Below, piece after piece: positions 46,374 through 58,789 of a stretch of DNA of 64,000 nucleotides. The notes beneath the pieces were generated by a model. That model was not told the DNA's origin. It saw only the letters and a program-made list of their open reading frames with translations, and did not search any database. Source of the stretch: Liolophura sinensis. Its lineage: Eukaryota > Mollusca > Polyplacophora > Chitonida > Chitonidae. How positions within the stretch are numbered: position 1 is the first letter of the stretch; the number at the start of each line of letters is the position of its first letter. The position numbers and the translations under genes are program-made. The stretch spans positions 27,754,547-27,818,546 of the forward strand of contig NC_088307.1 of the NCBI RefSeq assembly GCF_032854445.1, written 5' to 3'.

Positions 46374-49300
46374 TTAAATAACAGTTTTCATTAGTTTTTT
46401 ACCTCCCATGTAAATCCAAAAGTTATCACAAGTAGGAATGTCAACTGCGGACATCTTTCTCGTTGAAGTATTGATCTTGATTATAGTATCACTTAAACGC
46501 TGTAAGATTAAAATTGTGTCATACGCTGACCTGTGCCATCGGTGAGATCAAACCAGACAGCAGGCACGAATGCGCAGAATTGGCTCAGTGTGGGGCCTAT
46601 TTCTGATGACGTCATATTCCCAGGCCGGAGTCTGGCGAGTTTCACTTTCTGTGGATCAAGATCTCGTCCCTTAAAACAAAAATCATATTTCACAACCATT
46701 TTAAAGAGAAATCGATATCAACCTACACAAAACGAAAAAGCGGACTTTAACCTATATATGGCTTTAAACAAGGTGTCCACAATAATATGTTAGGCTAATT
46801 GTCTGAAACACTCGGTTGTTCACTTTCATTAAGTTTCATGGAAAATCATTATAACACACTCAGTGACAGGAATTTGCAGTAATGTATCGGTATTATCTGT
46901 ATACTATGCATCGAAACATGTGAGATTGGTCACCAGGCCTAATACCAGGGCTTTTACTAAACTGGAGAAACTAAGAGTTATACAAAGACTCTTCTTTGTT
47001 AAAAAAAAAAAACAATTATTGAAAACAAACAATTACAATGTATATGTACCAGCTGCTGAGTCTAAAGGAGAAGAAAAAAATGATCAAAAAGTGTGAAAAA
47101 TTATTCGTAAATATAATCTTAAATATTTGTTCAACTTTTTATGGGCAAAAGTGCTTTTGAAAATAATATTTTTATGGTTGATATTTGGGACCATCTTTGG
47201 TGTATGCCTTTGAAATGTCTTTTTTCTCCTTAAAGAACAAATGAGGAAATATCGATGATCATATTTGCAAATTACTGCAGCGTAATGACCCAGGAACTAC
47301 TCACTAATGTGGTCGCTGTGAGTTAAAGTCCAGCTCATGCTGTTTTCTTCTCCGTCCGTTCGTAGGAAGATCTGCCAGCAACCTGCGGATGGTTGTGACT
47401 TTCCCCCAGGCTCTGCCCGGTTTCCTCCCACCGTAAAGCTGGCTACCGTCGTATAAGTGAAATATTCTTGAGTGCTTTTCCCATTCTTTCATCTGAAGTT
47501 TACCTTAGTTTTTCGTTTGCTCATATTTTAAGATTACGTAGACATGTTAAACACTAACCTGTCTCGCTTTGACGGTATTCTTAACGGCTTCAAAATCCGG
47601 ATCTCAAACCTTAGTCACGAAACAAAGGTCCCTTTTCAATTCTCTCAGGGCAACATACCCCTACCGAAAGAATAAAAAAAAAACATCATTGTTAAAAAAA
47701 AACGTCATTATTAAGAGCTATTTACGTACAAGGTCCAATCCGAGCAACTTTTCTTGACGGATCCCCCTAGCCAGTTCTGTGTACCCGAAATTCCCAGGCG
47801 CCACTGCATTCATAACAATTCCTGTGCAGCTATATTTTACAACAGTTTTAGATGCATTTCATATTGTTGGGATATATGAGATCATGCTGAATCGTTAGAC
47901 CACTCAGACCACCGCATATTGTCACCCTAGAAGGCCCTACGTGTCAAGCACTGAAGGCGGGGAAATTTATTTGTAACAACTCATTTTTTATTTGTAACAA
48001 GGCCGGATTTGAACCCTCGACTCATGTGTTAAGTTACAATTAAAAGGTAAATACTTCTAACCTACCCTAAACCGCGAATAATCCAGAAAAGTTATCCCGA
48101 AAAAAAGGCTATCAAAACGTAACAGTAAATTGATAGCTATATGCTCAGAATCGCACAAAAATACAATAAATGAAAATTATTCCACATTTACAAGGGCTGT
48201 AGAGTGAAAGAATGCAAGCAGTGAAGCAAGGCTCATCAACAAGCAACTGTAATAGCGCTAAAAATGTTTCATTTTGTTGCATGTAGTTGGTGCCCGCTGG
48301 TTCAGATGGCTAAAGTACTTACTGGCGGTTACCGTAATATTAGTTACATGGTTACGCAGTGCCCAATATCTGACGTGTTTGATAATTTCTTTCATTCATC
48401 TACAACGCCCTGCCGTGTGCGTCTCTTTTCAAGTAGCTGCCAATGTGCATGCGTTTTCGGTTCACATAATCTGGAAGACTTGATGACAGACGTTATATTA
48501 GAAGATAAGTTGGTTGAATTTTAGCCAGACTATCGGTTTTTATATGATGTTCCCTCCTTAAGTTTCAAAGATCAGAATAAGATGATTTCGGCACGGTTCG
48601 AAGTTGTCAGCAAGCTGGGTCAAACTGGTTATGTTTGCATTTCTATATTCATAACATACAGATAAGCGCTTTGGTCGGTTGTCTGCTATTATCATGTCGT
48701 TGTGGACCGCCATCTGGCAGATCATGTGACCCGGGAACGCATTCACATTGCCGAAAAGAGATAGCTTGCGTTCGCCGAACACGGAAAAGCACCGTGCATG
48801 AATAAAAGAAATTACCAAACATGTTGCATATAGATTGTGTGTGTTCTGGGCTTTTACTACGCGTACTTCAATGTCCCTTCATTCAAAAACCAGACAGACA
48901 CCATATAGGTGAAAAATTCTTGAAGACGTCGTAAACCACAAATTAAAAAGTACTAAATCACTATCTTGGGGATCATAACAAAGATCGTACGGCCACTACA
49001 TATTGCTAAAGTCATATTGTTTTTTGTCAAAATGCACCACTTGGAAGTCATGTAGAGCCAGAGAGTTTTGAGCGTTGAGTCTGTAAGCCTCGGCCGACAC
49101 CATCAGTATGGTCCGTTCCTTCCTGTTGATGAAAACTGACTCGTGAATCGCTATGCTGCCATGGAGACGCTTCCACGAAATCCACTGAAACAAAACAGAA
49201 CAGCAAAACCAGCGTTTGTATAGGTAAAGAGCTTCTTGGAAAGTACCGATAAAAAGAAGCTTACAAGGAGAAATTGGTAATTATCGATGGCAGAAAAGTA

Positions 49301-51735
49301 AATAGTATAAGGAAGATACTTATAGCCGCCATCATACTCGGGATTTAGAAGGTAAGAAGTCATATCATTCATTTGGCAGCGGTTTTGGAATTACACCGGA
49401 AATGTCCTGTATGTTTGGTAAATTCAATGTGTTTATTATCAGAAGAACTGCATTTTAAAAATATCAATGTAATCTGAGCTAAAACAAGCATTTCGAAACT
49501 GTTACTTTTTAACATGTACCTAGTTTTAATTCAAAGCGACAAACCGTTTTGAAAGGGAAGTCCGAAAAGGATAAAATGAGCTATTATTTAATGCGTTGGC
49601 TGGCGGCCTGACATTGTGCGAATCGGGCTATATTCCCCTTTGATACCACTGGATGGCGTGTCAAAGACAGCAAAGATTCCCCAGAAAGCCTTTCATGGCT
49701 CGGCCAGTTTAATCAGCCAGTTTAATCACGTTATACAAGTAGGGGACTTGTTCTTCTATGTTTTACTATTGCTCCGCTAATAAAGAAGTTCAGTGCAACA
49801 TGTAAAATGCCTCAGCTCGTTCTGTAAGATATGTATACCGGTCATTAGATTTTTTGCTGCGTTTCGTCACACTGCCAACATTATACAGTATCACAGAGCA
49901 GGAGTTTAAAGACAGTAGCTGGTCTCCGTGGCTCAGTCGGCTAGCGCGCTAGCGCAGCGTAATGAGCCAGGAGCCTCTCACCAATGCGATCGCTGTGAGT
50001 TAAAGTCCAGCTCGTGCTGGCTTCTTCTCCGGCCGTAAGTGGGAAGGTCTGCAGCAACCTGCGGATGGTCGTGGGTTTCCCCCGGGCTGTGCCCGGTGTC
50101 CACCCACCATAATGCTGGCCGCCGTCGTATAAGTGAAATATATCTTGAGTACGGCGTATTATTATTACGGCGTATTGAGTACCCTTATTGTGCAATATCA
50201 CAGAGCACGCCTAAACACAATAACTAAACGGAACGTAGGAGATCAAATTTTTTTTCCATATCAGCTGCTACAAAGCTGTTGTAACCTGTGTACTGCTAAA
50301 TTGACGTGCACTGTTCGTTAACAATTTAAACAGACCTCTTGATTTGTGGAACCCTTCTCGTCTTGGAGATGGAATATTACCCCAGCAAAAACGGCACCAA
50401 GAACCAAAGCGGTGGTGAGTGCTGCTATCAGGGCAATGGACGCAGGGCGTTTGCATTCTCCTCTAGTTGGGGTACAATCCTCTGGGTTATACTGTAAGAA
50501 CATTATAAATCCACGTACGCTATATTTGAAAGAACAACACTTTACGATATTCATAAACAAACATATAATCATGTGTGCACCCAGAGTTTTGTAGAACATA
50601 TTACAAATTTGAAATCAAACCGTGAATGCCAATATATGTCTGTCTCAATGCTAGGGGTTTTACGTTGTATTTAACCTGCTATTTTTCAAATGACAACGAG
50701 CCGTCTTTAGGAGTGTCTACATATACTGTGTCTGCTTTTGGCAGGGTGTGTCCATGCCGCCAATGTGTTGCCGCCAGTGAAGTATCATGCCGAAGAAACC
50801 TGACACCACACCCAGTCGCATTACTTACATGTGGCCAACGAGAAATGTTCCCCTACTCTAACCTTTCAGTTTTGGGCACAAATCGAGACAACAAAAAGTA
50901 CCATTTTGGAAGTCTGTAGTATGATCCTACTGGGGTTCGATCCCAGCTCGTCATTTAATGCTACTACAACTATGTACGTCATTGCTTAGTTAAGGCGTTG
51001 CTGTCTGGCAAAAACACGGATATGTCAGCAAGCTGCGTGCACGATTTTATCAACAAAGTCAAACAGCCGATGACGTAATTAGGGTTCAAGTTTGTTCAGT
51101 AAAAACCGTCGTAGTTACCACATGCAGCAACAAGGAACTCGCGCTGCTGGGCCAGGTTTTTCATTGTGCAACAAGGTACGAGCTACAGTAAGTGGGTAAG
51201 GGGAAGCAACTCTCCATGCGTTCTGGGCCGTGTTGTTTAAAAGTAAATTAAGACTGAAGCCCGGTATTAACTTTAGTCCAGACTAAAGTGCCATTTACTT
51301 TGTACTGGGATGAGACTTGTATTAAGATTTAAGCATGGCTTAACTTTAATACACTTTTGAACAACTGACCCCAACTTAACTGTTGTTGATAGACACAGGC
51401 CTGAGCTTTACATTTTGTGCTGATACTATGGGTGGCATCAGGGGGCCTCCGTGGCCGAGGTGCACGTTTAGCTTGCCGGCGCGGCACAATCACCCAGAAG
51501 CCTCACATCAATTCGGTCGTTGTGAGTTCTAGTCCATCTTATGCTAGCTTCCTCTCTCTTTCTGCTTTATCTAGGCTAACTTATCCACAACCCCATATAT
51601 CGAGTATTATATGCCAGCATAAGACTTCAGCTTGGCGAGTAAAACCAGGGAAGCGGCTACAGTGTGATAGTGTGATATATACTCAAAATATTAAATATGA
51701 AAATACTAAAATGCCTGATAAAACAGAGTACGTGC

Positions 51736-51805
<70 letters not shown>

Positions 51806-51885
51806 TTAAAATGTTAAATGTGATCTAAAATGACTGATCTAAAATATTTACTCACCTCTTTGTCAGAATTTTTCTTCTCTACCAT
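46374..51885 (-). CDS. BRICHOS-domain precursor, copy 3 (all exons, one in-frame TGA)
   Basis: Exons on the minus strand: 51885-51856 (MVEKKNSDKE), 50491-50336 (52 codons; helix about PASIALIAALTTALVLGAVF onward), 49184-49041 (48 codons, WISW to ALHDFQ with the BRICHOS Asp), 47660-47559 (34 codons; RDLCFV, first Cys), 46669-46531 (NMTSS sequon; SQFCAF, second Cys) and a terminal exon, best taken as 46444-46374. All junctions are GT-AG and phases agree. The terminal exon adds PTCDNFWIYMGGKKLMK and a few residues. Total length would be about 214 residues. The single defect is TGA at 47,606-47,604, codon 19 of the first-Cys exon, where copy 1 has a sense codon. CGA to TGA (CpG decay) would explain it. 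It is otherwise intact, so it is either a very young pseudogene or carries a sequencing error. Confidence 0.8.
47275..47480 (+). mobile_element. SINE, 5'-truncated, in an intron of copy 3
   Basis: It starts 'gcagcgtaatgacccaggaa', has 'gtgagttaaagtccagctca' (B-box changed at one base) and 'gatctgccagcaacctgcgg', and stops at 'tataagtgaaatattcttga'. Tail and A-box are lost. Confidence 0.85.
48885..48955 (+). mobile_element. SINE tail fragment in an intron of copy 3
   Basis: 'caccatataggtgaaaaatt' then 'cttgaagacgtcgtaaacca' and 'caaattaaa' represent the last 60 bp of the SINE with several changes. Confidence 0.5.
49919..50155 (+). mobile_element. SINE in an intron of copy 3, tail rearranged
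   Basis: 'ggtctccgtggctcagtcgg' through 'gtcgtataagtgaaatatat' and 'cttgagtacggcgta', then 'ttattattacggcgtattga', a small duplication of the tail. The A-box is intact; the B-box reads 'gagttaaagtcc'. Confidence 0.9.
51440..51565 (+). mobile_element. Diverged SINE head
   Basis: 'gggggcctccgtggccgagg' (A-box broken), 'cacccagaagcctcacatca' and 'tcggtcgttgtgagttctag' are followed by 'tccatcttatgctagcttcc', after which similarity fades. Confidence 0.65.
51738..51804. repeat. (TA)n microsatellite, about 33 units
   Basis: A pure TA run directly upstream of the start exon of BRICHOS copy 3 on the downstream (intron) side. The open frame across it is compositional. Confidence 0.95.
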
Positions 51886-52039
51886 TTTTACTCCCGTCAC
51901 TTTGTACAAATATGTGCAGAGTTTTGAAGAGATGTGAACAGTGTTCTGAGCTAGTTTAAAACTGGCAAAGCAAGGTTATGTTTTCAATCGCCAATGCACT
52001 GTGTTTTCTGGGTCGTCCATGAAATAAGGTTAGATATAT

Positions 52040-52960
52040 TCTGCCAGTCAAGCTCGACTGGGCTTGAAGTACAGACCTGATTGGTGCTTTTCTACCCGGT
52101 GTTTAATTTCGTAACACGACTGACTATTGGATTTCAAAGGCGCACCCAACCCTGAATCGCCCTGTTGTGAAACGATACATTTTCCCAAATAAAGACGCCC
52201 TATATTCTTTACTGTACGTGCTATTGTCCTTTATAACACCAGCGCCGTACGTGCAATAATGAAGCGAGGAGAAATTTTAAAAAAAATTGTCATTTTCTCA
52301 AACATCGAGAATCTACGGAATTTGTACATTTGCAAATCTTTAAAGGATAGTACCATTAGTAAACGCATATTGCTGTCAGTAAGTAAATTTATTTAAAACG
52401 TAAACAATTAATGCAATCTGAAAGAAGGTGTCTGCAGTGTTAAACATATTTACATCAGATAAATAGCATATACTTACTCAACTCACCTATATATACAAGT
52501 ACATGGAAAAATACAACTCGCCTATAGCCCTTTTTTGTCTTTTCAATCTTCACATACGCCATCGCTAGACAAAGCGCTATTCAGAGGAAGTTTGGTCAGC
52601 ACCACCTATATTTGAAGAAGGCGTCTCCGTAACCTACCTGTGGCTAGGTTATATCATTAAAACTCTAGGCAATCACACACATTTTAAAAATTTTCTTGCA
52701 TTCTATGTGAGTCTTTGTGACAGAAACGGCTTTAAATTGGCCCAAACATAGTTTCTAGTCGAAATCAGACAAAAATACACATGCAAATTAGACTGCTGAA
52801 TTTTTGGCATTAGTCCAAGTCTGTAATGTTGTCTTTCTGTTTTTTTAACGTATAATCCGTTTTGCTCATGCGCACTATAGCACCAATTGAAACAGCTACC
52901 TAGCTTAATTGGGATAGTACAGCTATCTCCACAGGACTTACCGTACGATTAGTCAGTAAA
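52040..52960. other. Left end of duplication unit B, non-coding
   Basis: It matches 1-1,790, minus the 35-bp array. It begins about 155 bp beyond the start codon of copy 3, so unit B begins just upstream of that gene or includes it. No coding exon is preserved between the two units here. Confidence 0.6.
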
Positions 52961-53276
52961 TGTACAGACATATTGCAGACGTACAGTATAAGCCACATGT
53001 AACACGTATGGAACAACACGTATAAGCTATCCTGTATGTTGTTCACGTTACTAGCGTCGCATGTAACGGACGTAATAGCTTCTATAAGCTGTTGCGTTGT
53101 ACACGTCAATGGCGTTGCATTTAACACAGACTGAATATCCCCCATAAGCTGGTGCGTTGTACACGTCACTGGCACCGCATATAACATGTGTGGAAAAACA
53201 CGTATAAGCTATCCTGTATGTTGTTCACGTCACTAGCGTCGCATGTAACTAATGGAATAGCTTCTATAAGCTGTTG
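52960..53276. repeat. 182-bp higher-order repeat, unit B counterpart
   Basis: The monomers are as at 1.76-2.47 kb. 'cactagcg' or 'tactagcg' cores occur at about 53,045 and 53,228. The repeat is interrupted by a recent SINE at 53,277 and resumes at 53,544-53,620 and 53,760-53,815. Confidence 0.85.
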
Positions 53277-53515
53277 GCTCAGTCGGTTAGCGCGCTAGAG
53301 CAGCGTAATGACCCAGGAGCCTCTCACCAATGCGGTCGCTGTGAGTTCAAGTCCAGCTCATGCTGGCTTCCTCTCCGGCCGTAAGTGGGAAGGTCTGCCA
53401 GCAACCTGCGGATGGTCGTGGGTTTCCCCCGGGCTGTGCCCGGTTTCCACCCACCATAATGCTGGCCGCCGTCGTATAAGTGAAATATTCTTGAGTACGG
53501 CGTAAAACACCAATC

Positions 53516-53543
<28 letters not shown>
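53277..53543 (+). mobile_element. SINE with 14-bp target site duplication and poly(A)
   Basis: It starts 'gctcagtcggttagcgcgct', lacking the first 12 bp of the head, has the B-box 'gagttcaagtcc', and ends with about 27 A. The duplication 'tctataagctgttg' lies at 53,263-53,276 and 53,544-53,557. The pure poly(A) and perfect duplication indicate a recent insertion. Confidence 0.95.
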
Positions 53544-53546
<3 letters not shown>

Positions 53547-53599
53547 ATAAGCTGTTGCGCTGTACACCTCAATGGCGTCGCATTTAACACAGAGTGAAT

Positions 53600-53762
53600 A
53601 TCTCCCATAATCTGGCCCAGGAACCACTCACCAAAGGGGTTGTCCTGATCTCCAGTCCAGTTCATGTTGGCTTCTTCTCCCGGATAGAGATCCAGGCTTT
53701 TTCTCTTGCCGACGTCATGTAAGTGAAATAAACGTGAGTACGGCGTAAAACACAAATAAATA
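53600..53762 (+). mobile_element. Degraded SINE, matching the one at 2.49-2.71 kb
   Basis: 'ggcccaggaaccactcacca' then 'aaggggttgtcct' (as 'aaggggttgcctt' at 2.57 kb), 'ctcttgccgacgtcatgtaa' and 'gtacggcgtaaaacaca'. The shared changes mark one ancestral insertion. Confidence 0.75.
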
Positions 53763-53817
53763 TGCAACGCAGTTGGAATAACACCTAGAACCTGTTTATG
53801 TTATTAATGACATAATG

Positions 53818-53991
53818 GCAGCGCAATGACTCATGCTGTCTTCTTCTCCAGCGGTACGTGGGAAGCTCTGTCAGCAACCTGCAGATTGTGGTGGAATTCC
53901 CTTGGGCTCTGGCCAGTTTCCACCCGCCATGGTGCTGGCCGCCGTGGCATAAGTGAAATATTATAAAGAACGACGTAAACCACCAATGAAA

Positions 53992-54082
<91 letters not shown>

Positions 54083-54108
54083 ATGAATAAACAAAAAAAT
54101 AAATCATA
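53818..54108 (+). mobile_element. SINE with long (AAAT)n tail
   Basis: 'gcgcaatgactcatgctgtc', 'ttctccagcggtacgtggga', 'tccacccgccatggtgctgg' and 'acgacgtaaaccaccaatga' are followed by about 25 AAAT units at 53,990-54,090. The head is lost. The tail microsatellite accounts for the open frames on the minus strand. Confidence 0.9.
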
Positions 54109-54324
54109 CCATTGGTAAACATGCATCAGTTGTGTGGTAAGTGACACGGAGATGACAGTCCAAACGATGTGTACGATTTCGTGTTGTGGCAGTAAGAAAC
54201 TGATTTCCATGTAGCTATATTAGTATTAGTTTATTAGCCTGCACGTACACAAACAAAATAGATAAATTAATTAAGTATGTAATTCAATTATTAAGGGTTA
54301 TAGGCATGTACCAACATTAAATTA

Positions 54325-55320
54325 TTTACACCATATAGTAGTATTAACATAAGAATTTACTATCTCGCATTGTTTGTATCCAAGCATCATTGATAAGAAC
54401 AATTTAGTCATTTAAAACGATTAGTTAACATTGTGTATGTAGAATTGTCAATTCAGGAGGGATCTTTGCTCGGTTTCTCACTGGCCATGGAATATCCTAC
54501 ACTGAAAAAATAATCTGTTAATTTGAACAGAAACTCGTCTGATTGAGGCTATCATAACATAATACTGTGTCACATTCAGCGTTATGTCCTGCTAGCTTAG
54601 TACAACCTTTATGTTCATTTTATCAGCATTTGTGCTTTATTTTAGAGAATAACCCGCTGCAATACCAATTTAATAATTCAACACGTAGCATTACTCAGAC
54701 AATTTTACTGATATTTTTTGAGATTGTGAACAGTTACTGAAAATACTACGTACAGCTAATTGTCGAATAAAATAAATATATACAAGATCGTCATTCCACA
54801 TAAGCACTGAACGTTTTCCATTCGTTTACAACATGCCCATGAAACATGGCAGTTTGCATGAAAGGCGAGAATAAAACTACTGGTAGTTTGTTCCAGCCGT
54901 GTCTGAATTCTAAAAATAATATTTGTAAGAACAAAACTTTAGATAAAGGTGAAAGCGAAACAAAATATTACAATATATATACGACTGAATAATAATGTTA
55001 GTTACAAGGTTACTTAGTGACAGGTTGCGCAAATATAGGGTGTCTGTAATCCTTTTATGACGCCTCGTCCAATATGAGGTTTATTCACACTATATATTTG
55101 CTTAATCCATCATTGAGTAATCATAGAACGAGTTTAACCTGCAAAAGCCCATCAATTCAGCGAAGAAGACTGATGTATAGGTGATTCGCCTCAGCGATGT
55201 GACCATTGTATTCACATATCCAACAAACCTACTCAGCCGTCTGCAGGATTCGAGGAGATATCTGTATCCCCACGTGACCATTGCTGTCAAATGAAAAGCG
55301 GAGTATTTTGACTGATAATG
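54325..55320. other. Unit B blocks matching 10.4-11.3 and 13.4-13.8 kb
   Basis: The join near 54,990 brings together sequence that in unit A is about 2.1 kb apart (11,300 and 13,400). The missing piece includes the second-Cys exon of the copy 2 gene. The inverted repeat counterpart is at about 54,998-55,112. Confidence 0.65.
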
Positions 55321-55329
55321 TATTCTGAC

Positions 55330-56280
55330 GTATGATAATATTACAATATACATACGTCTACCGGCGAAATATAAAACTAATTAATATAGAAATATTTATA
55401 TATTTAGCCACTATTTCAAGTTCTGAGTATATTTTGGGGATCGTTGTGATAAGCCAACATAGTCAAAGGTTCCACAATGCTATTGTGCGGCTTTTGGGTT
55501 CGTGGAAGCATGCAAAACCGGTAGTGATGTAATCTGGCGAGTTGGATTTGGCGATTGACTACATTTTTAGAGCTTGTGGTCTATTAAGAAATGCTACCAA
55601 GCAGAAATTGTTTTGATGCATTTCTTATTAGAAATAATAAGTGCCTCTATAATGTTCAAGGGTTTCATGGAAAGCCAAATTGGCTGACGTATAATAATGT
55701 ATTTATTTTAAAAAAAAGCATTCAAACAGCGTCGCAATAGAAGACTGTATGCCATCTTTACAAGTCGCTCCGTGTTTCAGGTTAGATAAAATATAATAAT
55801 TATTTCTGTCTGTGAATATAGCTCAACTGGGCATACGCGGGTATCTCCCATTCACTAAAGCCTGAGTGGTCCATGCAGACCTGGGTAGAACTGACAGTAA
55901 ACTGAAGAGATGACCCTAAATTCATCCCGTTTACCACAATAATGCGCTATGTAGAGGTTGTTATGATGTAGTTATCCATGTCACGCCACCGAGCACATTA
56001 CGTTGGGAAAACATTTAGTTGGCTACAGTCTTTGGCGTCGGATTTGGGACACTGCCCAACATATTGGATAAATTATACCACCAACACCAGCACATGGCGC
56101 GTGTGGAACTACCTATACAGGTGACTGACCTAAAACATCCATAAGGCAGCCTGCTCCGACGGCTCTATCTGCGTCAGAGAGATAATTTGTGCCTTCATTG
56201 CTTTAGGGGTAGCGTCCGCTTATCACACGGTTCACGCGCTGATAAATGTGTTATAATAGAGAGGTTTGGCTAAACATCAC
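55330..56280. other. Unit B-specific spacer, no recognised gene
   Basis: No domain or exon chain is seen. Because it has no obvious match in unit A, it may be part of the insertion that carries the LINE fragment at 56.3 kb. Confidence 0.35.
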
Positions 56281-56289
56281 ATGTCCCAG

Positions 56290-56600
56290 GCTTAGACGAC
56301 ATGTGCATGTCTGATCTCAAACTTGTTGCAAAAGATTTTTCAACTCCACTTGCACAAATAGTTAGTCTGTCCCTTTCGTCTGGATGCCTGCCGAAATCGT
56401 TGAAATCTCCCACGATTACCCCGATTTTTTTTTATTGTGGTGACGCTAATGACATCACAAACTCACTTCCAATCTCGGTATTACCTAGTCTGTGTAAAAT
56501 AATGGGAAAATGTGATTAATGATTTTCTGACAACCAATGACGCCCAATCATTTCGTTGTGACTGGATGAGATGTTTTGTTTTGTCTTCGAGATGATATTT
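56290..56600 (+). mobile_element. Non-LTR retrotransposon fragment (N-terminal RT)
   Basis: The plus strand encodes SLSLSSGCLPKSLKSPTITP, then IF, a Gly-Asp pair, a short spacer and LPISVLPSLCKIMGK. After a stop it continues with INDFLTTNDAQSF. This matches the conserved RT block with the pattern SL..G..P..lK...i.PI.K.GD...NYRPIS.LP...K. It contains a stop and a frame break, so it is dead. Orientation is opposite to the LINE at 9-10.4 kb. Confidence 0.8.
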
Positions 56601-56822
56601 TAGAGGCTGCAACAATTTCACTGCATGCCACAAAAAGACTCGTTATATGTAAACACACCTAATAACTCCTCGTCATCCTACGGAAAATTGTAAGTGCAAT
56701 TCAACAGACAAGGCCTGACGCTTCATAGTCACGCTACAGACACGGCCTGACGCCCCGCATAGCCATCATATGCTGAGGACCGGTGCTCTGACGCATCATT
56801 TAGCAAAACTATAAATACTAAC

Positions 56823-58096
56823 CAGTTCGAAGTCGAGAAGGGTCATGGAGTTCTTCTCACGAATCCGACACCAAGAAGATCGTCTCCTTTCTGTCATCAA
56901 TCAAAGCCGACTCATGCATGTCAACATATCCGGCTTTCCGGATCCAGGACATCCACTGTGAACGTAGAAATGTAGAAAACGAGCAGAAATTAAAATTCAC
57001 GACATCATCAGGATATCCAGTAAGACTAAGTATAACCACACCTTCTCGATTAGATTCGCCACGAGATGGCTGAAATATTACCATTGTGGCCTTAGGCCAT
57101 AATCATTCATTCTCGATTATATCGTTTGTCATTTTTTATCTTCTCAAGACAATGTATGAATGTAATTTTCTTTCAAAAAACCTTTCAGCACTGAATGTTA
57201 GAAAACATTGTCGAAGAAAACCTGGCTTAAAAACCTGATTGGCAATGTGAACACAACGTAAGAATAAAGTACATGTAGTCTACAGTTACGTAATAAACCA
57301 TACAGGAAACAGTCCTAGTAACTTGCTACTTTACCTCCGGTTTGTCGTCAGCTTTTTTATTTTCTTGAAGGTTGACAGAGACACAGATGGAAATCGAACC
57401 AAGTACCAGTGCAGTGGAGAGTGAAACAACTATTGTTATAAGCACCGGAAGACTCCTTTCTCTTCTACTGGATTGGTGTATTACTGGTGTTGTCTAAAAC
57501 TTGATCTCAAAACGCTAAAAAAGAAATAAAAATAAAATTAAAAAAATAATAATAATACATTTTCATTTGCTGTAATTTTTTTGTTTTTCGTTGATTATTA
57601 TTTTTTGATTTATTACGATTTATTACCATTTTTGTTCTGCCTTTTCATTATTGATTTTCAAATTATTTATTTTTGTGTCTGTACGGGCTATAAGGTTAGC
57701 AGTGGATATAAAGTAATAACCAAGCAGCAAAGGAGTATTCAAAATGTCCCCACAGATCATTGTTAGAGCTGTAAGGGAATTGTGTAGGCTATAACAACAG
57801 TTATGCCTCTTGTGACGTCCAGTGATCTGCAGAAAGACACAGTGCATAGATGGCGACGAGATAACTTTGAACTCTTTTCAAAACTTCGTGTTTGCCGCAA
57901 AATCCAAATCTCTGCCAAAGCTAGGAAATATAAAGGGTCTATCTCAAAAAGATAACAAAAAATAAAAAAAAATGCACGGAAAAAAGATTGAACTGCTAAT
58001 AAGATTATTTACCATTGGGCCAGTTCAGTATTATGGAACATGAAAGCTTACCACGTCATAAGAATTCGACTTTTCTGCCATTTTCGGTCCAGCCAT
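56823..58096 (-). pseudogene. BRICHOS-domain precursor, copy 4 (truncated)
   Basis: Three minus-strand exons remain: start exon 58096-58052 (MAGPKMAEKSNSYDV), transmembrane exon 57493-57335 (53 codons, fully open; helix about LPVLITIVVSLSTALVLGSI), and linker exon 56955-56823 (WMSWIRKAGYVDMHESALID onward). The linker exon is 133 nt against 147 in copies 1 and 2. The 14-nt loss shifts the frame into TGA before the BRICHOS Asp. No first-Cys, second-Cys or terminal exon follows; a LINE fragment and unit B-specific sequence lie there instead. It is the duplicate of pseudogene copy 2 and shows the ancestral sense codons where copy 2 has stops. It is head-to-head with the plus-strand gene at 62.15 kb. 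Confidence 0.85.
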
Positions 58097-58099
58097 GCT

Positions 58100-58789
58100 C
58101 TTTGATTACAGCCACCGTTTTCAGAACCTATCTAAGGCCCTCCATTTAGGAACTGAAGTATCCGGCAGCTCTGCTTCTGAAACATGCAGAGACAACTGTA
58201 GGCTACAGTGCTTTTGACACGATCAGCTTTCATGTAATTCGAAATTTTCAGCACCATTATTTCACCGTTTTTTCATCAATCAATGAAAATAATTCGAACA
58301 GGAAGAAGCTTCTGAGTGGTTCAGCAATAACCATTGATATCACTTCTTTTAATTGTGTACAGAAAGGCCTACATATGTGTAGAAGAAAACAACATCAGCT
58401 CCCCGAGGTACAAAATAGAGTAGAAAAGAATGGGATAACTTTGATACAAGAATTTTCAGTTCCATTATCTCATCGCTTGTTCACCAACTGATGAAAATAA
58501 TGTCAACAGGAAGATGTTTCTGACTGGTTCGGGAACAACCATTGATATCACCAATTAGCTGAATAACGGCCTTTATACGTGCAGAAGAAAACAACATAAA
58601 TTCCCTTGATTACAAAATAGAGCAGAATAGAATGACAGGGGTAGTGGGGCTGTGGGGGACAACTGACAAAGATGTTATACAAAGTGAAGGTGAATGTAAC
58701 GTAATCAGGGTCATCGGTGGGTCAGTGAAAGACACGATATGCCTGAAACATATATACATGTAGGCCATGATCTTTCTCCCGTAACAAGA
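58100..58789. other. Shared 5' flank with an internal duplication
   Basis: It corresponds to 16,130-16,680. A paragraph of about 180 bp with 'cagcaccattatttcaccgt', 'acaggaag', 'tttctga', 'gtgcagaagaaaacaacat' and 'agagtaga' is present twice (about 58,250 and 58,450) and again partly at 58,560. Unit A has it about twice. No exon is seen. Confidence 0.5.

Noticed and set aside
51417-51809. 130-codon frame ending in an IYIYIY run
   Set aside because: It is a SINE head joined to a (TA)n microsatellite by chance.
53785-54210. Minus-strand frame with a LFIYLFIY repeat
   Set aside because: It is the complement of the (AAAT)n tail of a SINE.
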